DNA from: Methanothermobacter tenebrarum
Lineage (GTDB): Archaea > Methanobacteriota > Methanobacteria > Methanobacteriales > DSM-23052
Direction of reading: 5' to 3'
Assembly: GCF_023167465.1 (NCBI RefSeq)
Contig: NZ_AP025698.1
Location: 248,001-312,000, forward strand
Length of the DNA stretch: 64,000 nucleotides
Shown here: piece after piece, positions 43,208-51,833 of the stretch
How positions within the stretch are numbered: the first letter of the stretch is position 1
How the letters are laid out: each line of letters opens with the position of its first letter
Made by a program: the position numbers and the translations under genes
The notes under the pieces: model-generated
Told to the model about the DNA's origin: nothing
Database searches by the model: none
Seen by the model: the letters and a program-made list of their open reading frames with translations, nothing else

Positions 43208-45148
43208 TCACCCTCGGTTTTGGGGGTGTGGGAATCTTAATCGGATTTTCACGCCTTTTTCTCCTTTTATTCTTATTTCACCATCAAGTTGTCTGGTGAG
43301 GGCGTGCATGATTCTCATACCTAATGTTTCTTCTGGTTTGAAGTTTTCGGGGAGTCCGACTCCATTATCTTCTATGTTGATGTTGATGAGATTGTCTTTC
43401 TTGTACGCTTTGATGATTACTCTCCCTTCACCTTCTGGGAAGGCGTGTTTCATGGTATTTGTCAGGGCCTCGTTTATTATAAGCCCGCAGGGGATGGCCT
43501 GGTTTATGTTGAGCTTTATATCCTGGATTTGACATTCAAATTGGATCCCTGGTTTCTGGTATGTTGCTTTTAATTCTAGTAGGATATCTTCTAGGTAATC
43601 TTTGAGGTCTATTGATGATAGGTCCTCTGCTAGGTATAGTCGTTCATGGGCTCGTGCAATAGCCTTTATTCTATTGTTCACCTTTTCTATCTGCTCTTTA
43701 TCCTCCGGGCTCTTCATGTGCCTTTTTTGCAGGTCTATGAGGCTTATTATAACCTGGAGGTTGTTTTTGACTCGGTGGTGTAACTCCGCGAGCATTGTGT
43801 TCTTTTCCCTTAGGCTTTTTTCAAGGGATTTTTCATATTCTTTGATTTTGGTTATGTCACGTATTGATATGAGGGTGCATTCCTCTTCTTCCCAGTATGT
43901 TTTGGCTGTTTTCAATTCTGCATACCTTATACTACCATCGGCTGCTAAAGTTTCAATTTCCTGGGTTAAATATGGTCTAAGTGGTTTCCCTAAGGTTTCT
44001 CCTATGATATCCTCTGCTTCTAGGCCGAAGTAGTCTAGGGCTTGTTGGTTTGCATAGTATACTTTACCATCCTTGTTGGTGATAAATATACTCTCTGGGC
44101 TGTCTTCGACTATGTTGAGGAAACTTTTCATTGACTTTTCTAATTTCTCTTCAAATTTTTTCCTCTCAGTAATATCTAATATGATGGAGCCTATCCCCTT
44201 TTCTTTAGTGGGGGTTTCAATTGGAAATTTTATGGTATGATAGTATCGATCGTTAATTTCCATCTCAAAACTGATATCTTCACCCTTTAATGGTAGTTCA
44301 TCTGAATATTCCAAGATACTGGCAGTTTCTTCATCGAATATCTCATAAGGGCTTTTCCCTAGTATCTCTGATTCTTTTTTACCTGCGAATTTGCAAAATT
44401 TATCATTCACAATAAGATACCTTGAACTGGAATCTTTAACCGCCACGGTAAAAGGTGAATGGTCGATGAAACTCTTATATGATCTTGTAAGCATATTAAT
44501 CGATTTTATGAAGTCATTTTCACGTTTAAGGTTCCTGAGCCAATTTTCAACCTCTAACTGGGCTGGGTTCCCATCTAGGAGCGTCTCGGGTGGTATGTAA
44601 TAAAAGTTTCTATAGGCTTTCCCCTTCCATATTATGATTGGATGGGTTAGGATGATCATTTTGAGGGTTTCCGGTTCGAAGGCTGATCTTTTGTATTTGC
44701 AGATGGCCACGCACTTGGCCTTTGGGAAGAACCTGTTAAGTTTCGCCTCGTATTCTATCAGCCTCTCACTACCTGGTATACCTTTTAGTGTCCATGTCAT
44801 CTCCCCTGTAACGCGAAGGCCACTGTAGCCTTCTCTTATGGCTTTTTCTGTCTCCTCTTTTAGGAGTTTTATCATCCTATCAGGGTCGAAGTGGCCTTCT
44901 CTGGTGTATGCTTCATGTTCGTGGATTATTTGGAATTGGTTGCCTAGCTTTTCTGTGTTGAATCCTTTACCTTGTAGGTGTTTTTTCACTGCTTTGGGTT
45001 CGTGTTGGTCTGTTATGTAAAGGCATTTCTCGTTGTTCCTGAGTCCTTCTGTGATGAATGGTATTATAACTTTTTCCCATTCTTCTTTCTTTTCGTAGAT
45101 TAGGCAGGTGTGGTCATGAACTTTTAGGATTATTTGGGACTCTTCCAA
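43208..45148 (-). CDS. Sensor histidine kinase with MEDS and two PAS domains
   Basis: A 646-residue soluble kinase. The N-terminal part (about 1-190) starts with VHDHTCLIYE, which marks a MEDS domain as in methanogen/methylotroph sensors. Two PAS domains follow (roughly 225-335 and 345-440). The phosphoacceptor is in ELHHRVKNNLQVI (near residue 455) of the HisKA_2/HWE type, with the ATPase N-box INEALTNTMKHAF near 560 and the G-box DNGVGLP. No membrane segment. It overlaps kaiB by 35 bases, so it is the output or input kinase of the Kai-like operon by position. Confidence 0.88.
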   Translation of the reverse strand: MEESQIILKVHDHTCLIYEKKEEWEKVIIPFITEGLRNNEKCLYITDQHEPKAVKKHLQGKGFNTEKLGNQFQIIHEHEAYTREGHFDPDRMIKLLKEETEKAIREGYSGLRVTGEMTWTLKGIPGSERLIEYEAKLNRFFPKAKCVAICKYKRSAFEPETLKMIILTHPIIIWKGKAYRNFYYIPPETLLDGNPAQLEVENWLRNLKRENDFIKSINMLTRSYKSFIDHSPFTVAVKDSSSRYLIVNDKFCKFAGKKESEILGKSPYEIFDEETASILEYSDELPLKGEDISFEMEINDRYYHTIKFPIETPTKEKGIGSIILDITERKKFEEKLEKSMKSFLNIVEDSPESIFITNKDGKVYYANQQALDYFGLEAEDIIGETLGKPLRPYLTQEIETLAADGSIRYAELKTAKTYWEEEECTLISIRDITKIKEYEKSLEKSLREKNTMLAELHHRVKNNLQVIISLIDLQKRHMKSPEDKEQIEKVNNRIKAIARAHERLYLAEDLSSIDLKDYLEDILLELKATYQKPGIQFECQIQDIKLNINQAIPCGLIINEALTNTMKHAFPEGEGRVIIKAYKKDNLININIEDNGVGLPENFKPEETLGMRIMHALTRQLDGEIRIKGEKGVKIRLRFPHPQNRG

Positions 45149-45428
45149 GTTTGGACACTCCTAGGAATTTTAGGAGGGCTTTATCATCTGATAGATCTCC
45201 TATGATCCTCCTTGTAGGTTTGGGTTTTATCTTGTCGAGGGTTGGTATTGCGATAATATGATTCTCCCTGGCTAACTTGGGGTTTTTGGTGATGTCGATG
45301 ATCTCAAGGTCGATCTTCACCCCTATTTTTCTGATTTTTTGCAGCGTCTCGGTGGCTGCTTTTGCATGGGGGTTTTGGGGGGTTGTATATAGTCTGAGTA
45401 TTATCTTATCGTTCAATTGTCTTTTCAC
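45114..45428 (-). CDS. kaiB: KaiB-like protein
   Basis: A 104-residue thioredoxin-like KaiB protein. It starts with ILRLYTTPQNPHAKAATETL, continues with DLEIIDITKNPKLARENHIIA and ends with the highly conserved IPTLDKIKPKPTRRIIGDLSD, as in cyanobacterial KaiB. It overlaps kaiC by four bases (ATGA) and the kinase gene by 35. In cyanobacteria KaiB binds the KaiC hexamer and controls output kinases; here that is analogy. No kaiA is present, as usual outside cyanobacteria. Confidence 0.9.
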   Translation of the reverse strand: MKRQLNDKIILRLYTTPQNPHAKAATETLQKIRKIGVKIDLEIIDITKNPKLARENHIIAIPTLDKIKPKPTRRIIGDLSDDKALLKFLGVSKLGRVPNNPKSS

Positions 45429-46018
45429 CTTATTCTTTTTATCTTTATACCTTTTTTGGTTAGTTTGATTTCTTTGGGTTGTGTGGACTGTCTCATGCCA
45501 CGACTTTTAAGGACTCTTAAAATTTTAAGATATTCTCCACCCTTTTCTAACTGGTCTAATATGATCCAAGTGTCTATGAGAGAGGATATTCTTATCTCGG
45601 TGGTTGTTAATGGCGTGCCACCTATTGTAAGGTATGTTAGAATGGAGGTTATCTTCCTATTCTTCAGAAAGTCGGTGAATCTTATGAAAAGGTCTTTTAT
45701 GGCGAAACCGGCTTCTGTGAGCGCGGATATGGGGTCTACTATAACATGATCTGGTTTGAAATCACGCACGATATCCTGCATACTTGTTAGGTGGGCTTCC
45801 AGGCCTAGTGTAGTGGGTCTTTCAGCGTGTATAAGGAGTTTTCCATCTTCGATGAATTTTTTGAGGTTTATCCCAACAGATTTCATGTTACGGATTATCT
45901 GATCTCTGGGCTCCTCATTCGCAAAGTACAAGCACTTTTCACCCCTCTTACAAGCCTCCTGGGCGAATTTTGACACGAGACTTGTCTTACCAGTGCCAGT
46001 GGTCCCTGAGATCAGCAC
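45425..46018 (-). CDS. kaiC: KaiC, C-terminal (CII) half after an in-frame amber codon
   Basis: This is the second ATPase domain of a KaiC protein, in the same frame as the CI half upstream and separated from it by one TAG (46028-46030). Walker A is SGTTGTGKTS, the paired catalytic glutamates are in YFANEEPRD, and the autophosphorylation segment reads EIRISSLIDTW, with Ser-Ser where cyanobacterial KaiC has Ser-Thr. A GTG at 46018 could start it alone, but that would cut off the first strand of the domain. Either KaiC is read through, made as two pieces, or recently broken. Confidence 0.8.
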   Translation of the reverse strand: MLISGTTGTGKTSLVSKFAQEACKRGEKCLYFANEEPRDQIIRNMKSVGINLKKFIEDGKLLIHAERPTTLGLEAHLTSMQDIVRDFKPDHVIVDPISALTEAGFAIKDLFIRFTDFLKNRKITSILTYLTIGGTPLTTTEIRISSLIDTWIILDQLEKGGEYLKILRVLKSRGMRQSTQPKEIKLTKKGIKIKRIR

Positions 46019-46027
46019 AGCCGACCC

Positions 46028-46837
46028 CTAGTAGAATCCTCCCCCGAGTATATCGTCAAGTTCAGGGATGCCACTGGACACTATCCTATGACTTACACTA
46101 TAATCGAGTTTAAGGGAGGTTATGGGGAACAATGATAAACCCTTTGAATTTATGAGCAGGGGATATTCGTTCAAGCCATGTTCTGAGCCCCTATATTTTC
46201 GTATGGTCATGTATCTTGTGCCTATATAATCCCTATACTGGTGTTTAAGGTGGATGACACAATCTGATATGTAATCCTCGAGTCCGTGGGTAGCCCCACC
46301 ATAAGGATTTTCCCCACTGGTGAATATGCTTGTAAGGCCCCTGCCATTTAACCATTTTATGAGTCTGACGAGCTCGTCCCTCATATCCTTTCGAAAGTGT
46401 GAAAGTAGAGTGTCAACCTTATCAATCACTATCCTCTTAGCATTCACACGTTCTATAGCATCCTCCAGGCGCACGAAAAGAGCATCAAGAGTATAATCGC
46501 CACTTTCAACACCAAAAAGGGAGGACAAATCCTCTATGAATATTTTATCTTCTCTGATAAGCTCCTCAAGGAGGTTATCCTCTAATCTGAAATTCTCCAG
46601 GAGGTTATCCCGACTCTCCTCAAAACTCACCATAACACCAGGCTCATTATAAAGACTGGCACCATTAATAAGAAATTGCATGCCAAAAAAGGTCTTACCA
46701 GTCCCGGGCCCACCATAAACTAGAGTATTACGACCCCGGGGCAGACCACCCCCGGTTATAATATCAACACCCCAAATACCAGTCCGAGTTTTCTCAACCG
46801 GCCTAAAGGATCCCCACAAAAAACTCACCCCCACCAT
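46028..46837 (-). CDS. kaiC: KaiC, N-terminal (CI) half ending at an amber codon
   Basis: A 269-residue piece holding the complete CI domain: Walker A GGPGTGKTF, paired glutamates in VMVSFEESRD, and Walker B in KRIVIDKVDTLL. It then continues into the start of the CII domain (VSSGIPELDDILGGGFY) and stops at TAG exactly where the next residues GSAVLISG resume in frame. The junction is therefore inside the CII fold, not between domains. Divergent from the ABC transporter genes. The codon replaced would be Gln or Lys by a single base change. Confidence 0.8.
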   Translation of the reverse strand: MVGVSFLWGSFRPVEKTRTGIWGVDIITGGGLPRGRNTLVYGGPGTGKTFFGMQFLINGASLYNEPGVMVSFEESRDNLLENFRLEDNLLEELIREDKIFIEDLSSLFGVESGDYTLDALFVRLEDAIERVNAKRIVIDKVDTLLSHFRKDMRDELVRLIKWLNGRGLTSIFTSGENPYGGATHGLEDYISDCVIHLKHQYRDYIGTRYMTIRKYRGSEHGLNEYPLLINSKGLSLFPITSLKLDYSVSHRIVSSGIPELDDILGGGFY

Positions 46838-46978
46838 AGAAGAGAGTCCACTAATATTATTATTAACATCTTATAATAAAAATTTTCTATAAAGAGCGAA
46901 ACATCAAAAAAAAAGCCGGATGATTAACACTGGAACCTGCACCCCCACACACACAATAGGAAGCTTGTGGTGGAGAAG

Positions 46979-47920
46979 ATGGAATACATCATCGAAACAG
47001 AAAAGATAACCAAAAAATATGACAACTTCACAGCAGTAGACAAAGTAGACCTCAAAGTACCAGAGAATACCATCTACGCCATCCTAGGCCCAAACGGAGC
47101 CGGGAAAACAACACTAATATCAATGCTATGCACAATACTCCGACCAACAAGCGGCACAGCCAAAGTAAACGGATACAACATCACCAAAGAACCAGAAAAA
47201 GTAAGAGCCTCCATCGGCATAGTATTCCAATCAAGAGCCCTCGACGACATGCTAACAGGAAGAGAACACCTAGAAATGCACGCAGCACTCTACGGAGTCC
47301 CCCGAAAAATAAGGGAAAAAAGGATACAAGAAGTCCTCGAACTCATAGCCCTCGGAAAAAAAGCAGACGAATACGTCAAAACATACTCAGGTGGCATGAA
47401 ACGCCGACTAGAAATAGGAAGAGGCCTCATACACCACCCCAAAGTCCTATTCCTAGACGAGCCAACATTAGGCCTAGACCCCCAAACACGCGAAAGCATC
47501 TGGGAATACATAAAACACCTCAACAGAGAAGAAAACGTAACAGTACTACTCACAACACACTACATGGAAGAAGCAGACAAACTCTGCGACCAGGTAGCCA
47601 TAATGAACAAAGGCAGAATAATAAAAGCAGACACACCCCAAAAACTCAAAAGAGAACTCAAAGCAGACACAATAAAAGTAAAAGTAGAAAGACCCAGAGA
47701 ATTCACAGAAAAAATCCAAAAACTACCAGGAGTGAAAGACGCCACACAAATAACCAAAGAAACAGTGAAACTACTAGTAGAGAGGGGTGAAAACCTCATA
47801 CCAGATATAGTGAACTTCGCAACCCAACAAAACTTCAACATAAAATCCGTAGAACTAGAACACCCCACACTCGAAGACGTATTCATAAAATACACAGGAA
47901 CCAAAATAACAGAAACATAA
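46979..47920 (+). CDS. ABC transporter ATP-binding protein (DrrA-like)
   Basis: A 313-residue ATPase of the ABC-2 exporter type. Walker A is GPNGAGKTTLI, the signature TYSGGMKRRLEI, Walker B LFLDEPTLGLDP, and HYMEEADKLCDQ is the switch region typical of DrrA-family ATPases. A C-terminal extension of about 90 residues matches the DrrA layout. The ATG at 46979 is chosen over a start four codons upstream. Partner of the permease that follows after 125 bases. Substrate unknown; drug or lipid export is typical. Confidence 0.92.
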   Translation: MEYIIETEKITKKYDNFTAVDKVDLKVPENTIYAILGPNGAGKTTLISMLCTILRPTSGTAKVNGYNITKEPEKVRASIGIVFQSRALDDMLTGREHLEMHAALYGVPRKIREKRIQEVLELIALGKKADEYVKTYSGGMKRRLEIGRGLIHHPKVLFLDEPTLGLDPQTRESIWEYIKHLNREENVTVLLTTHYMEEADKLCDQVAIMNKGRIIKADTPQKLKRELKADTIKVKVERPREFTEKIQKLPGVKDATQITKETVKLLVERGENLIPDIVNFATQQNFNIKSVELEHPTLEDVFIKYTGTKITET

Positions 47921-48045
47921 AAAAAGAAGAGACCCCCACACACCACTAGGATAGGCACGCACCCCCACCACAAAAAATAAAAAACATAGCAGGAAGGGAA
48001 ATTCAAGCTCATCCACCAACCAAAAAGAATAGGAGACCCCCTGCA

Positions 48046-48810
48046 ATGGGTGAAATAGAGGGAATATACACCATATGGTTGCGGGAAATGAAAAGATTCC
48101 TACGCTACAGATCAAGGATAGTCACATCCATCGTAACACCACTACTCTGGCTTATAATATTCGGAACAGGACTCGGAGCATCAATAAGATTCGCAACAGT
48201 CCCAGGAGGCTATAGAGCCTTCATCTACCCGGGCATAATAGGCCAAACCATACTATTCACAAGCATATTCTCCGGCGTATCAGTAATAATAGACAGACAA
48301 TACGGGTTCCTCAAAGAAATACTCGTAGCCCCAATCTCAAGAACATCAATAGTCCTTGGGAAAGCTTTTGGCATAAGCACGGCCTCAATGATACAAACAA
48401 CCATCCTACTATTACTATCATTCCTTGTGGGAATCATAATGACCCCAGCATGCTTCCTGGTCACTCTGATACTTTCACTCATAATATCCATGGGCTTCGG
48501 CGGCCTAGGACTTATGATAGCAGCCTTCACAGATAGCATGGAAGGATTCAACCTCATAATGAGCTTCATAGTGCTACCCATATTCCTACTAAGTGGAGCC
48601 CTATTCCCAATTACTGGTCTGCCAGCATGGCTGAAAAGTGCGGTTTACTTGAACCCTTTGACTTATGGTGTGGATGCTATGCGCTATACAATACTCAGAG
48701 ATTCAGTATTCCCCCTTGAGGTCAATGTTCTTGTTATCAGTGCGTTTGCGGTTATGATGGTTTTCTTAGCGGCTTTCATGTTCAATGTAAAAGAACAAAG
48801 CTTAATGTGA
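48046..48810 (+). CDS. ABC-2 type transporter permease
   Basis: A 254-residue membrane protein with six hydrophobic segments, of the DrrB/ABC-2 family. The conserved region FLKEILVAPISRTSIVLGKA and the end PLTYGVDAMRYTILRD are typical. It forms an exporter with the ATPase upstream. Its final 31 codons (from LEVNVLVIS to KEQSLM) have a diverged second copy at 50769-50864, showing that another permease gene of this kind once existed nearby. Confidence 0.92.
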   Translation: MGEIEGIYTIWLREMKRFLRYRSRIVTSIVTPLLWLIIFGTGLGASIRFATVPGGYRAFIYPGIIGQTILFTSIFSGVSVIIDRQYGFLKEILVAPISRTSIVLGKAFGISTASMIQTTILLLLSFLVGIIMTPACFLVTLILSLIISMGFGGLGLMIAAFTDSMEGFNLIMSFIVLPIFLLSGALFPITGLPAWLKSAVYLNPLTYGVDAMRYTILRDSVFPLEVNVLVISAFAVMMVFLAAFMFNVKEQSLM

Positions 48811-49372
48811 AAAAATATAAGCTAATTTTGACATTCATTTCGGTGGAATCCCCTCGTTCAAAAAATGGGACATGGAATCCAAAAGATAATTTATTATGGA
48901 TTACGCAGGAATCCGTCTAATCTAAGTAAGTTCATATTCGTAATAATACTAGGAAAGTGTTTATGAATAAATTAATTGAATTCCTTAAATTTCCTTAAAT
49001 TGGATTTTTATAATTAAAATAGGAAGTAAATAGGAAGTTTAAGCCGTCTTTTTGGGAAAAAAGGATCAAATTTAACATCTTTATATTTTAAAGTTGTATT
49101 ACCAACATAATTATACATACTTCATTATTTTTTATTATCCATAGTTAAAAATTGATAATTTATAAAGTATGAACTAAGAATCGTTTGGGGGTTCAGAATA
49201 TAGATTAAGGAGAGGAGCGAAACATACCATAAGGCTTGTCATATGGGATTTGAGAGAGAAGCTGACCCCAAGCTCATCAAATTCGCACACACTGAAGCTT
49301 TAGTGAAAAGAACAGTATGGGATTCGGGATGGTGACAAAAACATGATACAGGCTTCTAACAAAGCAAGGATA
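48811..49372. other. Gene-free, AT-rich stretch after the ABC permease
   Basis: No gene can be supported. A short frame at 48865-48966 (GHGIQKIIYYGLRRNPSNLSK...) looks a little like the N-terminus of a permease but stops after 33 codons. Another short frame at 49242-49334 has no recognisable relatives. The base composition is more AT-rich than on either side, as expected for decayed DNA at the edge of a mobile or replaced region. Confidence 0.45.
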
Positions 49373-50765
49373 ATGAGTGAGCCTGTTTTGCAATTTACTG
49401 GTAACTGGATTATAGATCTAGGAATGTTAGGACTTGTTAGTCTTTTAGAGGAGATCTATGATTGGGATATTTTAGAGATACAGAAAAGAGTAAAAGAAAA
49501 TGAAGAAATTGTATATTATGGGTTTTTCCCATTTGCATATATTTGTTCTGAAATAAAAAGGAAGGGTTCAACGATCCCCCAAAAGATTATCGAAAATTTT
49601 GTAAACAGAATTAATAAAAGAAAATTCAAGTCAAGAAGGGAAATATTCGACTTTACATGGGAAAACTACATAACAAAGGCGACCACGAAGTTTTGGAAAA
49701 GAAACAAAAAATAGAAATAATAGAAAAAAGAAAAGTAGAACATGCTCCGAGATTTTAAAAAAGAAAGTTAAAGAAATTGAAGATATCGAAAAGGAAATTA
49801 TTAGGGAAAATAAAGAGGAAATAAAAAAATTTCTTAATATATCAAATATTCGGAAATTAAGATGCGAAGACATGGAGAAGTTCCAAGCTACTTCAGAAAA
49901 AGAATTTAAAAAGTATGGGGAAAAGTTTTTTAAAAATGCCGTAAAGCTTAAAGAGATAATCAATAATCTTGATGAATGTTTAAATAATTTATGGATCACA
50001 GAAGTCGTTGGTAATAATAATATCCCTAAAGAACGTCTCAAATTTTACAGGATACCGATTGATAATAAATTTTATAAAAATTTTTTGTTTTTTAATACTT
50101 CAACAAATCATAAAGAGCAAAAAGAAAAATTCTTATGTAATAGCTTCCAAAATAGATCAAGAAGAGCATCTCAGTAATTTGGACAAAACCATAAACAAAT
50201 TTTTAAAATCTTATACAAAAGCACCCAACATTTATTATGTCCCGATTAGTACTGATTAATAAAAATCGTTCCTTACCTCTTTGTATATTTATTATGTGTT
50301 GACCGTGCATTTGAATATTACAGGAAGATTGGTAATCTGGTATTTTATTCCAATGACATTTTTATAACATATAAAGTCAACAAACGTTTAAAGCTCAGAA
50401 AATCGAAGCTTGAAAGTGAAGAGGATTCAAATAGCATTTTTAGAGGCACATGGCAAACAGTTATTGACACTATAATAGAAACGGAGTCATGGTGGGTCCT
50501 TGAAAACCTCTACCTTATAAGACACGCAGGGATCAATAATCAGCGATTTATAGATGTTGAATACATGGGCATTTCCAGATTACAAGCTACTCTATTAGTA
50601 GAGGATACTATCAGAAAAAATTTGAACCAAAACTTACAAGTAAAGAAAGACGAATATGTATGGATTTTCAGGGAATTTATCAAGAACAAGCCCTTACTAC
50701 CACTTATAATAAATCATCTGATTCTAAGATTGAATCAAGTTAAAATCAGACCAAAATGGGATTGA
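49373..50765 (+). pseudogene. Broken cas8-like gene (relic of a second CRISPR-Cas locus)
   Basis: Several frames in order read as one decayed protein. Frame 1 starts at the ATG 49373, after AAGGA, with MSEPVLQFTGNWIIDLGMLG, like the first residues of CXXC-type Cas8 (Cst1) proteins. It shifts near 49715 to a lysine-rich frame (EIEDIEKEIIRENKEEIKKF...), shifts again in a poly-A run near 50130 (YVIASKIDQEEHLSNLDKT), is cut by a stop, and resumes with YLFVYLLCVDRAFEYYRKIG up to LRLNQ. The last residues are encoded by the solitary CRISPR repeat, so the true C-terminus is lost. The Cas8 link is by pattern and needs a profile search. Confidence 0.55.
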
Positions 50766-50768
50766 AAT
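50739..50768 (+). CRISPR. Solitary CRISPR repeat of the second type
   Basis: Thirty bases beginning GTTAAAATCAG and ending GGGATTGAAAT, identical to the first repeat of the mini-array at 63257 and unlike the repeat of the main array. No second copy lies within a spacer length. It is joined on the left to the broken cas8-like gene and on the right, with no spacer, to a permease fragment. Confidence 0.85.
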
Positions 50769-50864
50769 CTTGAAGTGAATGTGCTTGTCATATCACTATT
50801 TGCAATGGTTTCGGTGATAGTAGTAGCATTCCTCTTCAGCAAGAAAGAACAGAACCTCATGTAA
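50769..50864 (+). pseudogene. 3' end of a second ABC-2 permease gene
   Basis: Directly after the solitary repeat, one frame reads LEVNVLVISLFAMVSVIVVA and on to SKKEQNLM before a TAA at 50862-50864. It aligns along its whole length with the last 31 codons of the permease at 48046-48810 (LEVNVLVIS... KEQSLM). The match begins at the first base after the repeat, so the break is precise. It is too long to be a spacer. Confidence 0.8.
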
Positions 50865-51023
50865 TGGCTAGTCTTTAATTCAAGCAATTATCAGTAGGAG
50901 ATGATTCCTCCAAATAGGATAAAAAAAACAGTAAGACCATGGTACTGTTCACAGGAGGTTAAGTTTATTTGTAGACTATAAACACACACATTAAAATTTT
51001 ATTATTTTATTAGAAGATAGATA

Positions 51024-51033
51024 AATTTATATA
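51024..51033 (+). promoter_or_regulatory. TATA box of the cas operon
   Basis: AATTTATATA lies about 80-90 bases before the cas6 ATG in an AT-rich stretch and is the best TATA match upstream of the eight-gene cas run. Confidence 0.45.
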
Positions 51034-51113
51034 TTACATTTATTATTAGTATTGTACGTAGGATATAATATGTTAATAGATTTGTATCACTATTAGAAAT
51101 GAGGTGTGAGTAT

Positions 51114-51833
51114 ATGAGACTTCTCATCAAATTTAAAAGTGATGAAGAATTTGAATACTCTGCCATTAACAATTACACTATCCAAGGTTTTATTTATTCT
51201 TTTTTAAAAAGAAGTAACTCCTTCTCGGAGTACCATGACATAGATGGATTCAAGTACTTCTGTTTCTCAAATATCTTTCCAGTATCCGATTTTAAAAAGG
51301 GCGAATTAAAGAAGATAATAATATCATCTCCTAACTTTAAGTTAATAAAAACCCTTGAAAGAGAACTTAAAAGGAACAAATCTGCATATCTTGGTAAGTA
51401 CCCAGTTAAAATAGAATCAGTAAGTCTATTCAAAGCTAGACTTAAAAGACAGTTCATAACCAGCACCCCTATCATCCTGTACCAGGATGCGAGAAAAAAT
51501 TACTATTTCTCAATGAAGAAAACTCATGACTTCCAGTTTTTCATGGACCGACTAAAGGAAAATGCCCTGAAAAAGTATAATTTATTCTATGATGACGAAT
51601 ACCACTTTGAAGGGAATATTTTTGACCGGCTTGAATATGCTCGTGAAGTGGCGGTTAGACTCAAAAAAGCAGATAAACTTTTTATAGTGATAGGTACACT
51701 CTGGAAGAACCTTGAAAAGTTTAACATGGATAATAAGAAGTTTTACAATTTCCTACTGGACTGTGGTCTCGGTGAAAAAAATTCACTTGGATTTGGAATG
51801 TTAAACACCGTGGAGAGTATCAAAAATGGTTGA
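51114..51833 (+). CDS. cas6: Cas6, CRISPR pre-crRNA endoribonuclease
   Basis: A 239-residue Cas6 that cuts the array transcript within each repeat to leave an eight-base 5' tag. The C-terminal glycine-rich loop GLGEKNSLGFGML is the family hallmark, and two ferredoxin-like halves are evident. A catalytic His may be His45 region (SEYHDIDGF). The ATG at 51114 is used because GAGGTG lies seven bases upstream; a frame five residues longer starts inside that ribosome site. First gene of the cas operon, overlapping cas8 by eight bases. Confidence 0.92.
   Translation: MRLLIKFKSDEEFEYSAINNYTIQGFIYSFLKRSNSFSEYHDIDGFKYFCFSNIFPVSDFKKGELKKIIISSPNFKLIKTLERELKRNKSAYLGKYPVKIESVSLFKARLKRQFITSTPIILYQDARKNYYFSMKKTHDFQFFMDRLKENALKKYNLFYDDEYHFEGNIFDRLEYAREVAVRLKKADKLFIVIGTLWKNLEKFNMDNKKFYNFLLDCGLGEKNSLGFGMLNTVESIKNG

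Noticed and set aside
46028..46030. Pyrrolysine at the KaiC amber codon
   Set aside because: Nothing in the window supports a pyrrolysine system, no pyrrolysine insertion element was seen, and such use is not expected in this group.
47560..48115. Long minus-strand frames antisense to the ABC genes
   Set aside because: Hydrophobic and Ser/Phe-rich translations caused by the strand bias of the real genes on the plus strand.
49242..49334. Short frame starting GFEREADPKLIKF
   Set aside because: Only about 30 codons, no recognisable relatives, in a decayed stretch.
50769..50864. Permease fragment as a CRISPR spacer
   Set aside because: At 96 bases up to a natural stop codon it is far longer than the 35-40 base spacers, and no second repeat follows it.
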